From Pratylenchus scribneri (taxonomy: Eukaryota; Nematoda; Chromadorea; Rhabditida; Pratylenchidae), in contig JAQSEB010000140.1 of the NCBI GenBank assembly GCA_030063045.1, positions 372,001 through 436,000 on the forward strand: a stretch of DNA of 64,000 bases, written 5' to 3'. The translations under genes were made by a program, and so were the position numbers. The stretch's first letter is position 1. Every line of letters starts with the position of its first letter. The notes below the pieces were generated by a model. That model was not told where the DNA came from and searched no databases. It worked only from the letters and a program-made list of their open reading frames with translations. Of the stretch, positions 1-12,700 are shown in pieces.

Positions 1-2471
1 CGATTAAATAAATTAAATTAACAAATAAATTTATGTGATACAAAATTTTTTTTAGTTGTTCTGAAAATTCTTTCAATATTATTTCATTGTTCAAATAATA
101 ATTTATGGGTTTTAAAATTTGCATATTTTTAATATTTTTTTTTATTTTGTATTTATTATTTATTTTTTACATTTTTAATTAATTTATTTGGTGTTCATAA
201 TCTTTATTGCTTTAATTTATTTTTTTATGTAACACATAAAAAATTTATTTTTTTAATTCTTTTTAAAATTGGGAAAATGAATTAAAAATATATAGAAGGA
301 GGGCAATAAATGGGTACTCAAAAATATTTAATAATATAAAATGTCAAATTTTCCACGAAACTCTGTTTCAAAATTAGGATTTAGCCTTGGCGCCAATCTC
401 TTATTTTAAAAATATAAAATTAGATTACGTATCGAATTTAATTAACAAAATGAAGCTGTTCCATTTGATATCGCTAAAACCTAAATATGCCTATAAAATA
501 CGCTTTGTTGAGATTCAGGTGTTAGTTCTTATATTTTGTCGGAAAATATAAAAAATTAATTTTAAATTAAAGTTCATTTAGTCTTTTTGAATTTTTCCTT
601 TACTGGAGATCAAAAATGATCCTTCATCTTAAAATTTTAAATTGTAATTTTTTATTTTATTTATTTTAGTGGACCTCAATCGTGGCCAAATTCTAATAAA
701 GCATAAATTTAATAGTTATTTAATTAAATCACAACTTTGATGCCATATGGTTGTGACGTCAAAAAATGTGAAAAAAATTATAAATAATAAAATTATTTTA
801 AAATATAGAAATATAATTTTTATGGGATTAAAGAATTTTTATATTTTTTACGATTAGAAATTTAAAATTTTACTTTTGAATACATAAAATTTTAAAGAAA
901 TTTTTAAAGGATTTTTGAAACATATAAATTTTTATTATTTGGAAAATTAAATATTTCAATTTTTTGAATGTCTCAAAAACAAAGCCAGTTGAATCGCAGC
1001 TATTTAATATTAAAATAATAAAAAAAATAATAAAGAAAGAATTTTCAAAACAACTAAGATAAATTCGGGTTTTAAAATACTTGTATATAAATTTTTTAGA
1101 ACTTTTCGTTTTCAAAAATATTAAACTCATAAAATATGCCCATTATTTAATTTCTAAATATCATTTCATTAATTTATTTAATTAAATATAAAAAATACTC
1201 AAATTTTGACCAAAAAATTAAAATAAAAAATAAATAGAAAAATATAAAAATTTTTATTAATTTCAACAGGTGAAGGAAGAAAAAACCTGGCCTGCATTTT
1301 TTATTGAGGATTAATTTAAAATTATTTATATGAAATTTTGTCTTTTAATTTTTAATTAATTATGACATTGATGAAGTTCTTCATTTTTTAAATTATTGAA
1401 TAAATTTTGCTCTTATTATTTACAATAATTATAAAAAACCTTATGAGAAATAAAATAATAAAATTTCTTTCCCTCAAAATAGATCCATCGTCAATTAATA
1501 ATTATTAGTTTCTTACTTAAGATAATTTTCCGATCTACTTTATTTTCAATATCTAAATTGTTATTATCAATTAAAGTTTTAGATAAATTTTTTAAAGATG
1601 ATGTCGCCAAAATAGAAGGTTCCCTTTTGGCATCAGATTTAAGTGGAAATTATTTTTAAGAAGTAATTTTAAAATTAAATAAATCTAATTATTGATATTT
1701 AAATTTTTTTTAAATATTTTAAAATAATTTTTGGATGGGTTTTCTGGTTTTTTGTATGTTAATGTATTTTCTTCATTCTATAAAAAATATTTAACTTTAA
1801 TCAATTAATTTTTTTAAATATTTACTATAATAATATTTAAAACTTAAAAAAGGAAAAATTTTAAAATTAATAAACAATTACATTTTGTAACCCTTAAATT
1901 ATTGGTTGAAACTTGAAATAATAAAAGAAATAATTTTCTGAAAACAAAAAAAATGCGAAAAAGAAAATTCAAAATATTTAATTTAAAAAATTAATAAATT
2001 TCTCCATGAAATTTTATTTTTCATAAATTAAAAATATTGTTTTATTTTTGGTTCCTTATACTTGTTAGATTATTTTGTGTTTTTCATGTAATTATTAACG
2101 GAAGGAAAAAATACTCGATTCTATATTTTTTAATCTGTACAAAATTAGCTTCTAAAATTTATTAATTTTTATTTTTGTTTTAAAAATTATTTATTGATCT
2201 TGAGATTGGTATGGAGTCTATTTTTATAAATATTAACATCTACTATGTAAAGTTGGTAATAAAATTATTTTATGAGTTTTAAATTTTGGAAAAAAATTTA
2301 TATTAAAAAATAAATTTTGTTATATAATTATAAATTTTAAAGAGAATTAAAAAATTTTCTAACTCGAATAATGTCTTGCTCTAAATTAATTTAAAAAAAT
2401 AAAAAAATATAATTAAACATAAATATTTTAAAAAAATATTTTAAAAATTTCAAGAGATGGCCTGCTGTTGC
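1..2471. other. AT-rich non-coding DNA
   Basis: Extremely A+T-rich sequence with stops in all frames. I see no exon with splice sites and no RNA gene. It carries several copies of the dispersed TTTATGRG motif (near 108, 1123, 1441 and 2269). Confidence 0.7.
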
Positions 2472-2877
2472 TAGGTCGATTCCACAATGGTACAAATATG
2501 GGCGACTCCACAATGGTGCAAATATAAAGTTTTTGACTTCTAATAAATCAGAAACTGGTTTAGACCCCATAAAACTTATACCACTTTGTAGATCTCATAG
2601 AGAAGCATCGAAGGGTATATAAATTGTCATGATTTGGTCAAAATTAAAGAGTATTAAACCATTTTTTTCCAGATTTTGATTTTAAACTTTCTTATTTTGG
2701 GCCATATCATGACAAATTATATACTATACCAATCGATGCGACTCGATGAGATCTACAAATTTGTGGGGTCTAAAACCAGTTTCTGATTTATTCGAAGCCA
2801 AAAACTTTATATTTGCACCATTGTGGAATGGCCCATATTTGCACCGCCCTTTATCTATTGTGGAATCGACCCCGGAC
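2472..2877. repeat. Foldback element with about 190-bp inverted arms
   Basis: The left arm (about 2472-2645) and the reverse complement of the right arm (about 2700-2877) match along most of their length. Shared blocks are GGTCGATTCCACAAT, GGTGCAAATATAAAGTTTTT, AATAAATCAGAAACTGGTTT and GTAGATCTCAT. Each arm contains two copies of a CCACAATGGTGCAAATAT block. The flanks carry GCCTGCTG (left) and CCCTGCTG (right), a possible imperfect 8-bp target duplication. No coding capacity. Related partial copies lie near 43110-43290, 47215-47465, 58180-58330 and 62110-62310. Best described as a MITE-like non-autonomous DNA element. Confidence 0.8.
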
Positions 2878-4283
2878 GGGCCCTGCTGAACATGTTCAAC
2901 ATAATACCTTTATTAAAAATTTTAATTTTAATCAAATATTTAAAATTGCTTAACAAATATTATGTTAATTTTTGCCTTCTTTTTTTGAAATTATTTTCTC
3001 AGAAATCATTAGCTCACTACATTTTTTCGTCATTATAGCGAAAATATATGAATTTTTTAATTAAAAATTGCTGTTTTTGCTACAAAAAATTTAAACCAAA
3101 ATTAAAATTTATCATTTCTCTTTCCTCATCGAAGTATCGAAAATCATAAATGATCAATTCAAATTTTTAAATTCAAATTTTAAATTTTTTTTATTAAATA
3201 ATTATTTGCGATTACGCCTTTTTCGATTTTTAATGGTATATTTTTTTAGTCTAATTTAAAATTAAACCTAGCATTGTTTGGCGACGGAGTCATTGACTCC
3301 ACGAGTGTAACTCTATTGTGAACGTGTTGGGTTTTACTCATTTTCTCACTTTTGATCTCAGTTTTATTACCATCGAAGCCATGAATATTGTGATGGAGTC
3401 TCAATCTCATTAATTGCCCAATATTATTTCAAAATAGAGACTGTGTTCATCGTCAAAGATCTGAAACACGGAATAAATTGTCGCAATCGTAGTCGAAGCA
3501 CTGAGTACTCACTATCAGAACAGTCTCCACCATCTCCATTGTAAATGTAGCTTATAATGTGATTTTATCGCATAAAAAATAAAAATAAAAAATTAGCAGT
3601 TTGCGAAATTTTTGATCCCGACTTCTGCTGTTGGGGGATAATAAACTACTCTATTTAAGAATCAGTACACAAAAATGAAAAAAAAATGAAATATTAATAG
3701 TGTTTAAAATTAATTAATTTTTGTTTGTTCTAAAAATTATTTAATGATTCGGGGGGGGGGGGGTGCGAACTCTATTTTATAAATATTAAGATTAAACAAT
3801 TCAATTTGTAAAAAATGATAATAAAAAAATTTATGAGTTTTAAAATTTTATAAATATTTATAAAAAATTTATTTTATTTTATAATTCAAAAATAAGAAAG
3901 AATAAAAATTAAAATGATCGAAATATAATAATTAAAACAAAATCATTTACATATTTAATTAATTTTTTTTAAATAAATTTGGCCCCCTTCTCTCGGTTAC
4001 ATTTAAATATATATAAAAAATGTTCATTTAAATTAATCAAATATGGAAATAAATTTATGAGAAATAAAAATTACTGTTTACTAAAAGTTAAAAGAGTAAT
4101 ATCAATTCAAATACAAATTTCTTTAAGTATTATTTCATTTATTAATGAATTATTAAATTAAATTATTACATTAAAAAATAAAATTTATTAGAAATAGAAC
4201 AAAAATTTAAATTAAAATTATGCCCCAATTTATTCTGTCCATTAAATATTGAATTAATTTTTATTTTTTTTAATAAATTCGAT
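2878..4283. other. Non-coding interval with a G13 run
   Basis: No supportable gene. 3270-3560 is less AT-rich than its surroundings but has no convincing exon on either strand. A run of 13 G occurs at 3751-3763. TTTATGAG motifs occur near 3829 and 4055. Confidence 0.6.
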
Positions 4284-5391
4284 TTCTCAAGCAGTGTTGT
4301 CCAAATTTCAAATTTCTCGTCATTCGTCTCGTCCTCGTCTTGGCCTTTTTCAACCCCTCGTCATTCGTCTCGTCTCTCGTCTTGGCTTTTTTACCCCTCG
4401 TCATTCGTCTCGTCATTTCGTCTCATTTTTCGTCTTTTTCTCGTCATTCTTCGTCTTTTTCTCGTCATTTTTCGTCTTTTTCTCGTCATTTTTCGTCTTT
4501 TTCTCGTCATTTTATTCATTTACTCGTCATTCGTCTCGTCCTCATCTTGCCCTTTTTTACCCCTCGTCATTCGTCTCGTCATTTCGTCTCATTTTTCGTC
4601 TTTTTCTCGTCATTTTTCGTCTTTTTCTCGTCATTTTTCGTCTTTTTCTCGTCATTTTTCGTCTTTTTCTCGTCATTTTATTCATTTACTCGTCATTCGT
4701 CTCGTCCTCATCTTGCCCTTTTTTTACCCCTCGTCATTCGTCTCGTCTCTCGTCTTGCCCTTTTTTACCCCTCGTCATTCGTCTCGTCATTTCGTCTCAT
4801 TTTTCGTCTTTTTCTCGTCATTTTTCGTCTTTTTCTCGTCATTTTTCGTCTTTTTCTCGTCATTTTTCGTCTTTTTCTCGTCATTTTTCGTCTTTTTCTC
4901 GTCATTTTTCGTCTTTTTCTCGTCATTTTATTCATTTACTCGTCATTCGTCTCGTCCTCATCTTGCCCTTTTTTTACCCCTCGTCATTCGTCTCGTCTCT
5001 CGTCTTGGCTTTTTTACCCCTCGTCATTCGTCTCGTCTCTCGTCTTGGCTTTTTTTACCCCTCGTCATTCGTCTCGTCATTTCGTCTCATTTTTCGTCTT
5101 TTTCTCGTCATTTTTCGTCTTTTTCTCGTCATTTTTCGTCTTTTTCTCGTCATTTTATTCATTTACTCGTCATTCGTCTCGTCCTCATCTTGCCCTTTTT
5201 TTACCCCTCGTCATTCGTCTCGTCTCTCGTCTTGCCCTTTTTTGCCCCTCGTCATTCGTCTCGTCTCTCGTCTTGCCCTTTTTTGCCCCTCGTCATTCGT
5301 CTCGTCTTTTCGTCTTTTTTTTGAGACGAGACGAAGACGAAGACGAGGACGAGACGAATGACGAGGACGTTTGGACAACACTGTTCTCAAG
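4284..5391. mobile_element. hAT-like non-autonomous element with internal satellite
   Basis: The element proper is 4292-5383 (1092 bp). It starts CAGTGTTGTCCAAA and ends with the exact complement TTTGGACAACACTG. After a small divergence the terminal repeats continue to about 50 bp (CGTCATTCGTCTCGTCC in both). It is flanked by a perfect 8-bp direct repeat, TTCTCAAG, at 4284-4291 and 5384-5391. CAGTG ends and an 8-bp duplication are what the hAT superfamily makes. The inside is a pyrimidine-only ladder: a 21-bp unit (TCGTCATTTTTCGTC plus six pyrimidines) is repeated 3 to 6 times within about four higher-order blocks joined by TCATTCGTCTCGTC linkers. The unit length is divisible by three, so long ORFs run through it in several frames; I regard them as artefacts. 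A fragment of the same family lies at 57803. Confidence 0.9.
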
Positions 5392-6781
5392 GCGTTGTGA
5401 TATTTAAATTTATATGAAAGTATGTTAATTTAAATTGATTAAAATAAAGAAATAAATTTATGGGAAGTAAAACTTTACCAAAGTAATTAATTTTAAATGA
5501 CAAATTCAAAAAAGGAATCTTCAATAGCTATTTATTTCGTTTATTAGTGAATTATACTATAAGATGCTTTTCAATTTAGAAAAAAATGAAGCAATAGAAA
5601 AATTTTATAATATTAATAATTTAAAATTTATTTTTTAAATTAGAACACTTATAATTTGAGGCGAAGCAAATTTGTTAAAATTGTTTTTCACCATCCATAA
5701 GGAAATATTTTATTAATTTATTTCTTTCTTTAAATAAAATTAATATCAAATAATTGCTCGCTTTTCAATTCTATTTTCTTTGAATGGAAAATAATTTATT
5801 AAAATTGTTGAAGAAAAATCTTAAGTGAGTTTAATTTTTTATTAAATTTTTAAGAATTATTTAGAAAGTTAAAAAAATAAAAAATATTTTTTCGAATTAA
5901 TAAAATTATTATTAAACTTGTATTGACTTTATATTTTCCCCAATAAAAGGCAATTTAACGACATGTTTTTGTACCCAGATAACAAAGTAAAACTAATGTT
6001 GAAAAAATTTGGCATGTCCTATTAAAACCAAATAAAAATTTTATGATAATCAAAAAGTTTAAATTTTTTGGAAAATTTTTACAAAAATCCCAAATTCTGT
6101 AAATTAATAGGCAAAATATATTTATTTAATTTTTTCTTTATTTCTATGCAAAAAAATAAAAAATAATAATTAGCATCCAAAAATACAAAAATGAAAGAAC
6201 AAAAAAGGAATCAAAAATAAACAAAAAAAAAATGGAGGATGAATAAAATTTATGGAAGAATTATGAATTTTATTGACAAAAATTGAGAGGAGGAAATTTA
6301 ATGAAAATAAAATGATTTTAAAAAAATAAAAATTGAAATTGGAACATAAAATTATTATAAAATAAAATTTTTTACAATAATATTGATATATAAGAAAAAA
6401 ATGGTTTAGAAATTAGAAATTTTATTCATATGGAAATATGAAATTATAAAAAAAATTCGAAAATAATTCTTAAAATTTAGATCTTTTTCATATAAAATTA
6501 AAAATTGTAAAATATTCACTAAATATATTAAATTACATTTTTTAAACTCATAAAAATTATTTTTATTTAAATTTTTTTAAAAAAATATTAAGATAATTAA
6601 AAGAAAATTTTTAAAAATTTAATTTAAATAATATGAATTAAATATTTCCATATGAGAAAGTTGAATTGGGTTTAAGAATATTTTGAGTGAATTTTGATGG
6701 CCATAAAAAAATGATAAAATGATTAAAAATTTGTGTCATTTGACCTCCAGCCATTTCCCTCAATTCCAATTGATTGAATAT
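5392..6781. other. Non-coding DNA downstream of lin-2
   Basis: AT-rich sequence 3' of the lin-2 stop codon, with no exon-like segment. The part nearest 6781 should hold the lin-2 3' UTR, but I could not fix a poly(A) site. Confidence 0.6.
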
Positions 6782-9700
6782 TCAATAAATCCATGAGCAT
6801 GGGACCCATTGTGGGATGGCATTTAATTTGTCGACCACATTTTCCAATTGGCGAATTGTTTCATCAATGTCATTGTTGACTAGCACAAAATCGAATAAAT
6901 GCCCAAATGATTGGCGCAACATTTCTGATTCCTTCACAAGTCGTTCCAAACTTCCGTCGGGCTGAAAAATATTTTTTTTATTTTAATAATCCAACCCATA
7001 AAAAAATTTAAAAGAGAAATTTTTATATTTCTTTTAAAAGTTTGAAAAATTTAAAAATTATATTAAAATAAAATAATTTGGGTTTTGATAATAATTAAAA
7101 ATTCAATCAAGTTCTTAAATTATTAAAAAAAAATAATAAATTAAAATTTTATTGAATTTATTTTTTTATATATTTTTTTTTAATATTTTATATTAACATC
7201 ATGCAATCCATGCAAATCGGGTGCAGCAATGAAAACAACAAAAGGCGAATATTCCGCATTTCGAAGGGATTTTAATGCCTGAAAATTTAAGAAATTAAAA
7301 TTTTGAGATATTCATAAGATTAATTGTAATTTTAATTTATTTTATTCATTTATATTTTCAAATCTAACTTCAAAAAAATTTCATTAAAAATATAGAGTTC
7401 CTATTTGATTGAATACGGAAATTTCATATTAGTAAATTTAAATAAATTTATCATTTTTGAAATTTTTTCTTTTAATAATCTTTTAAAAAATTTTAAGAAT
7501 TATGTATTTAGTTTTAAAATTTTTTATTAATTTTTTCTGTTTAGGTGATTTTTCGAAATTTCTCCATAATTTACGGACCCGAAAGATGATGAATTTTTAA
7601 TTTTTCTATTATTGTAATTTTTTATGAGCTTAATAAATTTTAATTCTATGCTCATTTTTACCTGTGGTTCCACATCCAAAATAGCCATTTTCCCAGTTCG
7701 ATGGATTGCTCGAATTGTTTCCAATTTTGTGCCATATAAACATTCTTCATGTGTTCCATATTCCAAATATTCATTCGCTTGGATGTCTTGCAACATTTGA
7801 TCGTTGGAAACGAAAAAATAATGCTTTCCGTCGATTTCGTCCCTTCGCGGTGGTCTCGTTGTGTCTAAATAAAATTTGTATTTATTATTATTTTAATAAT
7901 TATTTTTATTTTAAATTTTTTAAAAAATTTATTTTTATCATCGGTGTATTTTTTGTCAAAGCATTTTTAAAATAACAAAAAAGGAATGATAAATAAAATT
8001 ATTTTAATTGAAATAATTTATAGTTTTAAAATACAAATTATTTTAACCCAAATTTTCTTGAAAAGAATTATTATGTGTGTATAGAATTGTTAAAAATCTA
8101 TTCAGGTTTTTTTAATCCTAATTTCATTATTATCATTTTTAGTGAAATTTAGATTGAATTGGAAAATATTCTTGGCTCTTAGACTTTAAATTGTTAATAA
8201 TGTATGCATAAATAATAAGGTAAATTTATTAGTTTCATTTTAGTTTTCACATATTTTTTTTCCTTACGCGGTATTGGATAAGCGAATCGATGGGAATGAA
8301 GTCGAATGAGGGTATTTTTGATGTGCCGACGGCCAACTCCATGTGCTCCCAATAAAACCAGTGTTTTACGTCGAAATGTGGGCAGTCGAACTACCTAAAT
8401 AAATATTATTTAGACAAAATTGGTTTAATTTTTAATTTTGAAAATTCAAAAATTCAGTTTAAATTAAAATTTTATAAAAAAATAAAACACATAAAAAATT
8501 TTAATATTTAGAAAAATTTATAATTAAATAAAAAATTAATTTATATATTAAGAAAGTCATTGAAAAACATACTCAAAATTAATAAAAAAATTTATTATTT
8601 TAATTAAGGTAAAATAAAAAAAACTCTTTACTAACCTCCTCATAGCTGATCATTTCCATGCCATCAAATAATTCGGAATGTTTTCGCAAATATTTTGTTG
8701 TATAATATTTGCTGCTTCCCTTTTTCTTCCCGCTGAATATGAAACAATGTGAACTTTCGCGGGCCCTTTCCATTGCGAGACTAAATCAAATAAAATAAAA
8801 ATAAAAATAAAAATTTATAATTTTATTTTTTAGAAATTTGAACTATTTTTTTATTTTTTATTATACATATTTATTTATTTTTGACATCGTCATCCAAGAT
8901 TTTTTTATTAATTATTATTTGTTTTGATGAAAAAGCAGATAATAAAGGAAAAGTTTATGAGGTTGATTTTATTTTTCCCATAAATTTAAATTTATATTTA
9001 CCATGCTGTTCGCCATTCTTGCAATTCAGGCGATGGAATTAGACCAGCCATATTTCCACCGGTATTGGATGGATTTAGTGCATTTTGGTTGTTCAATGGC
9101 AACTTTTGCTGTTTTAATGGCCTTTTATTTGAGGGCATTGTTGAAGTTGAAGAAGATGGGGAAATATGATTGGAAAGAGCGGCAGCAGAGGTTGAAGCCA
9201 CCTAAAAATGAATATTAAATTAAATTAATTTTTTATTTTTATATAAAATAATTTTACGAATTTCTAAAATATTATTGAATTTGATCAAATAAAAATTTGA
9301 AAAATTATATTTAATTTTTTGAAATCCATAAACAATTTATTCTCAATAGAGAATAAAAAGAAATAATAAATTTAAATAATTATTAATTAAGTGGTGAAGC
9401 TTCAATGATCAAAGATTAAAAACTTGTAAAATTTAGAAAATTTTAAAATAAATTATACCAAAAAAATTAAAAATTTTTTATTGATATAAAACTGACAGCA
9501 TTTGCGACAGATGTGCCAAGTGTTCCTGGGGCACTAGTTGTCGCGGAATTTGATGTGGACCATTTTGAGCCGCCCAATGCGGGAAAGGCACTCACAAAAC
9601 GGGCTACAAAATAGAAACAATTTTATTCATGTAATTTAAGAAATTTATAATTTTAAAATTGAAAATGATTTTATTGTATCCCATAGAATTGATATTTTAA

Positions 9701-12700
9701 AATTTTGATAGATTATTTAAGAGAAAATAATAATAAAAATTAAAAAGAATATAGAACTACAAATTTTTCCAAAATTAAAAATAAAATGATTAAAAATTTG
9801 ATATGAAATTTGCTATAAAATGTATTTTAAATTTTTTTATCGAATTTAAATCCGCAAAAAAATGAATCTAAAAATTTTATAAAAAAGTTTTATATTTTTG
9901 ATCATTTTTATTTGAAATGAATTTAAAAAAATAAATATTAAATTATTCCACATCTACTAATGGTGTTTTAATTGATACCTTGCCACCAATTGTGGTCATC
10001 TTTGGAGATCACTTGAAGAATGTCCCCAGTGCGAAATGGGACACCGGCATTGGCACAGGGAATTAAATCATCCTGGCCCGGGTCATAGTCGAATCTGAGA
10101 AAAATATGAGTAGAAAAAAATTATTAAATAATAAAATTTAAATAATGTTACTTTGATAAAAATTTAATTAAATTATTTTTGTTTGGATTAATTTTATTTA
10201 ATCTAATTTAAGAAATTATTTACATCAAGTTAATTTAAATGAAATTTGCAACTCATAAGAAATTTTCATTAATTGTTTATAGATAATTACTTTTCATCTA
10301 TAAATATTTGTTATAGTAAATATTCACCAAAAATACGAAAAATTCTAAAATTAAAAAAAAATTATAAATCAAATTTTTGCTTACTGTGCTCGGACGAATA
10401 TTTCGCAAGCCGGAGGCGCTGATCGAAATGAAGGCACAATTTTGAATGTGACTGGCCCGCGTGCGTCCCTTAAAAAATAAAATAAAATTTAATAATAAAT
10501 GAGGAGTAATTTTTTGCCTTAATAGCCTTTGCAGTTGCTCAACTGATTTATCTGCTACCGAAACGCCGTTGATCTCCAAAATTTCATCATCCACATGAAG
10601 CGTTGATTGTCTAAATATTTTAAATTATTTAAAATTAAATTTGAAATTTAATTTAAAAATAAATATTTAAAATTTTATTTGTCTGGGAACATTAAAAATT
10701 AATAGATATAAAAAATCCATTTACCGATCGATAAGGCCGCCATGCATAATTCTGCCAACATAACATCTTCCATTTTCTGTGATCTTTAAATTTTTATTTT
10801 TAATATATTTAATTTTTTTATGTTTGCTCAATCTCTTTTTAAAATTTCTAATTATTATTTGAATATAAAATTATTTATTAAAATAGTTCTTTGAAAATTT
10901 ATGGGTTAAAATTTTTAGCCAAAAATTTTTAAAAATAAACCAGTTTTATATTAAACTTATTTATATTTCACCAAAAAAAAAATAAATAAATTTTATTCGC
11001 TTCATATAATATCATACCTTCAAAGTGATGCCCATTGGCTCCTCCGTGTCCTTTGTGAATTGGACGAGTCTAACACGACTAACAGCGCTCAAAATAAGAT
11101 CATCATCATCGCCTGGCAATGCCATTAAATCATCAGATTCAGTTTGTGCAAGTGGTGGAGACCTTTATGGATATAATGAAATTATTTTTTTTATTTTGAA
11201 TTAAGGAAAAATTTTTAAAGTTTTAATAAAATTGTTGGATAAATTTAAAGTAATAAAGACCATTTTTTTTAAATCCCATAAATTATTTAACTGATATTAT
11301 TTATTTATTATACTGAATATTAATAGGGAATATAAAAAAAATAAATATTTGATCAAATTAGAAAAATTGAAATAATTATTTCCAAAAATTTATTACCGAA
11401 TTGTGTTAATGGGCATTTGATCGGTGGGGAGGCAAGAATTGCATTGTTGGGATTGGGAGAAAGCAGGAACAGATGTTGAGGTGGGATGTTGTTGTTGTTG
11501 TTGTGATTGGGAAGAGGCTGCATTGGCTGGGCCAACTCCTGTAGAAATTGAACCATTTGGAATTGATGCCGATGCAGCAGATGATGTGGATGGGCCAATG
11601 CCCAATGACTAAATTTTAATAATTAATATTTTTATTCTTTTTTTTTATTTAAAATCTTTTTATAATTTTTTGAAAAAATTAATTTTTTAAAATATATTTC
11701 TAATTGACAATTGATGAACATTATGAAAAATATATGAAAATTTTAAAAATAATACTTAATTTGATAGAAAAATTTATGAGATAGAAAATAATTTTAAAAA
11801 TAAAATAATAAATCATAATAATTTAATTGGGAAATAATAAAATTGTTGTTTCCCGTGAAAAGTATAAATTAAATCATGCTAGACCAAATGAATAGACTTT
11901 TATTTTGTGTTTAAATCTATTAGTTTTCTGATTTTTTTTTGAGCAGCCTTATTAGATTCTAATTTAAATTTAGTTGAATTTAATTTTTAAATTAAATTTT
12001 TAATTTTCCTCATTTAAAATTTGAATTAATAATTCAGTAACTTTTTCGCTATTTTCAAGCATTAAGAATTTTAGATAAAATGATTTACATCAACGCCAAC
12101 AATGACTTGTTGAATACTTTTTGAAGTTTGAGCAACAGGTTTGCCGGAAGTGACCAATTGAGGACGATGATGGCATTCCACGGATTGGGAAGGGGAAATG
12201 GGGGCATCGGGCGAAGTTGGTTGGGAGGAGGCAGTGGTCATCGTAGCTGAATAGACTTCATCCATGGTCACCTCTTGGGCTTGCAAAATTGCCTTAAAAA
12301 TACATTGGAATAAAAATGAAAAGTCGAAGTAAATATATTATTTCATTGAAAAAAATTAATTTTATAATAAATATTTTTCCGTATTTTTTGAAACCTATAA
12401 AATAATTTCTTATTGATTTTATAAATTCTGGTTGAAAAAGTATGAAATAATTCGAAAATTGAAAGAACGCACTACATAAATTAAAAAATTTTAAATAATA
12501 TTCAACAAATATTATAAAATAATAACTATCTACCTGTAGATGTACATTGTTGAGCAAATCGAGCAATTCCGCTGTTTCGGCACTTTGTGGAATAGAAAGA
12601 AGTTCTTTGCGTGCTTCTCTCAAAGAACGTTCGGCGCCTCGATTTGCTGATGCCGATGGCCGAATTCCCTCACTTCTAATTCGATCGTATAACTAATTTT

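Noticed and set aside
4294..5407. Overlapping plus-strand ORFs of up to 355 codons
   Set aside because: They are generated by a 21-bp pyrimidine repeat inside a DNA element whose unit length is a multiple of three; three frames are open at once.
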